A stretch of DNA of 14,576 bases from UBA6921 sp964532385 (GTDB lineage: Bacteria > Pseudomonadota > Gammaproteobacteria > SG8-11): contig CAZHHW010000087.1 of NCBI GenBank assembly GCA_964532385.1, positions 1 to 14,576 of the forward strand, read 5' to 3'. A program made the translations under genes and the position numbers. The first letter of the stretch is position 1. The number at the start of each line of letters is the position of its first letter. The notes beneath the pieces are model-generated. The model saw only the letters and a list, made by a program, of their open reading frames with translations, had not been told where the DNA came from and made no database searches. Positions 14,543 to 14,576 of this stretch are shown one piece after another.

Positions 14543-14576
14543 CGTTCGGTCCGTTTGCAAAGCGACGAACTCATCC

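Overview
The window looks like chromosomal DNA from a moderately GC-rich proteobacterium, most likely gamma- or betaproteobacterial. The pointers are an elongator tRNA-Met with an encoded CCA end, Tas, YajD and YchJ family proteins, a cold-shock gene followed by an RhlE-type DEAD-box helicase, a di-haem cytochrome oxidoreductase and a CFI-box surface protein. I cannot name the genus. No integrase, transposase, phage gene or CRISPR array is visible.

Layout. 1-1486 (minus): 5' part of a secreted beta-helix/fibronectin-III/CFI-box protein that runs off the left edge. 1719-1795: tRNA-Met(CAU). 2013-3623: a di-haem c-type oxidoreductase, preceded by a foldable leader, then a small exported protein. 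3801-4922: an Xre-RES toxin-antitoxin module whose promoter overlaps repeated TTGCAATAT elements. 5079-6346: a response regulator with a receiver domain and a degenerate GGDEF domain, preceded by a tandem 16-bp repeat that abuts its start codon. 6523-7041: an exported SCP2-like protein. 7078-7338 and 7707-7330: a GIY-YIG protein and a DUF2237 protein, convergent with overlapping 3' ends. 7799-8872: a DUF2817 metallopeptidase-like protein. 8964-10794: a tight yajD-tas-ychJ operon with overlapping stop and start codons. 11012-12668: a cold-shock protein gene, a strong intrinsic terminator and rhlE, which starts with TTG right after that terminator. 12692-13582: an orphan NMT1/THI5-like binding protein without a signal peptide. 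13721-14542: a NYN-OST-HTH predicted RNA-binding ribonuclease with a perfect 13-bp inverted repeat in its leader.

Most of the region is housekeeping or accessory single genes and short operons. The recognisable multi-gene systems are the Xre-RES module (NAD-targeting toxin plus repressor antitoxin), the csp-rhlE cold-response pair and the yajD-tas-ychJ operon. I do not see a large unknown system. The more novel signals are regulatory: the leader hairpin of the NYN gene, the csp/rhlE intergenic terminator, the alternative leader folds before the di-haem gene, the paired operators of the toxin-antitoxin module, and the tandem repeat before the response regulator.
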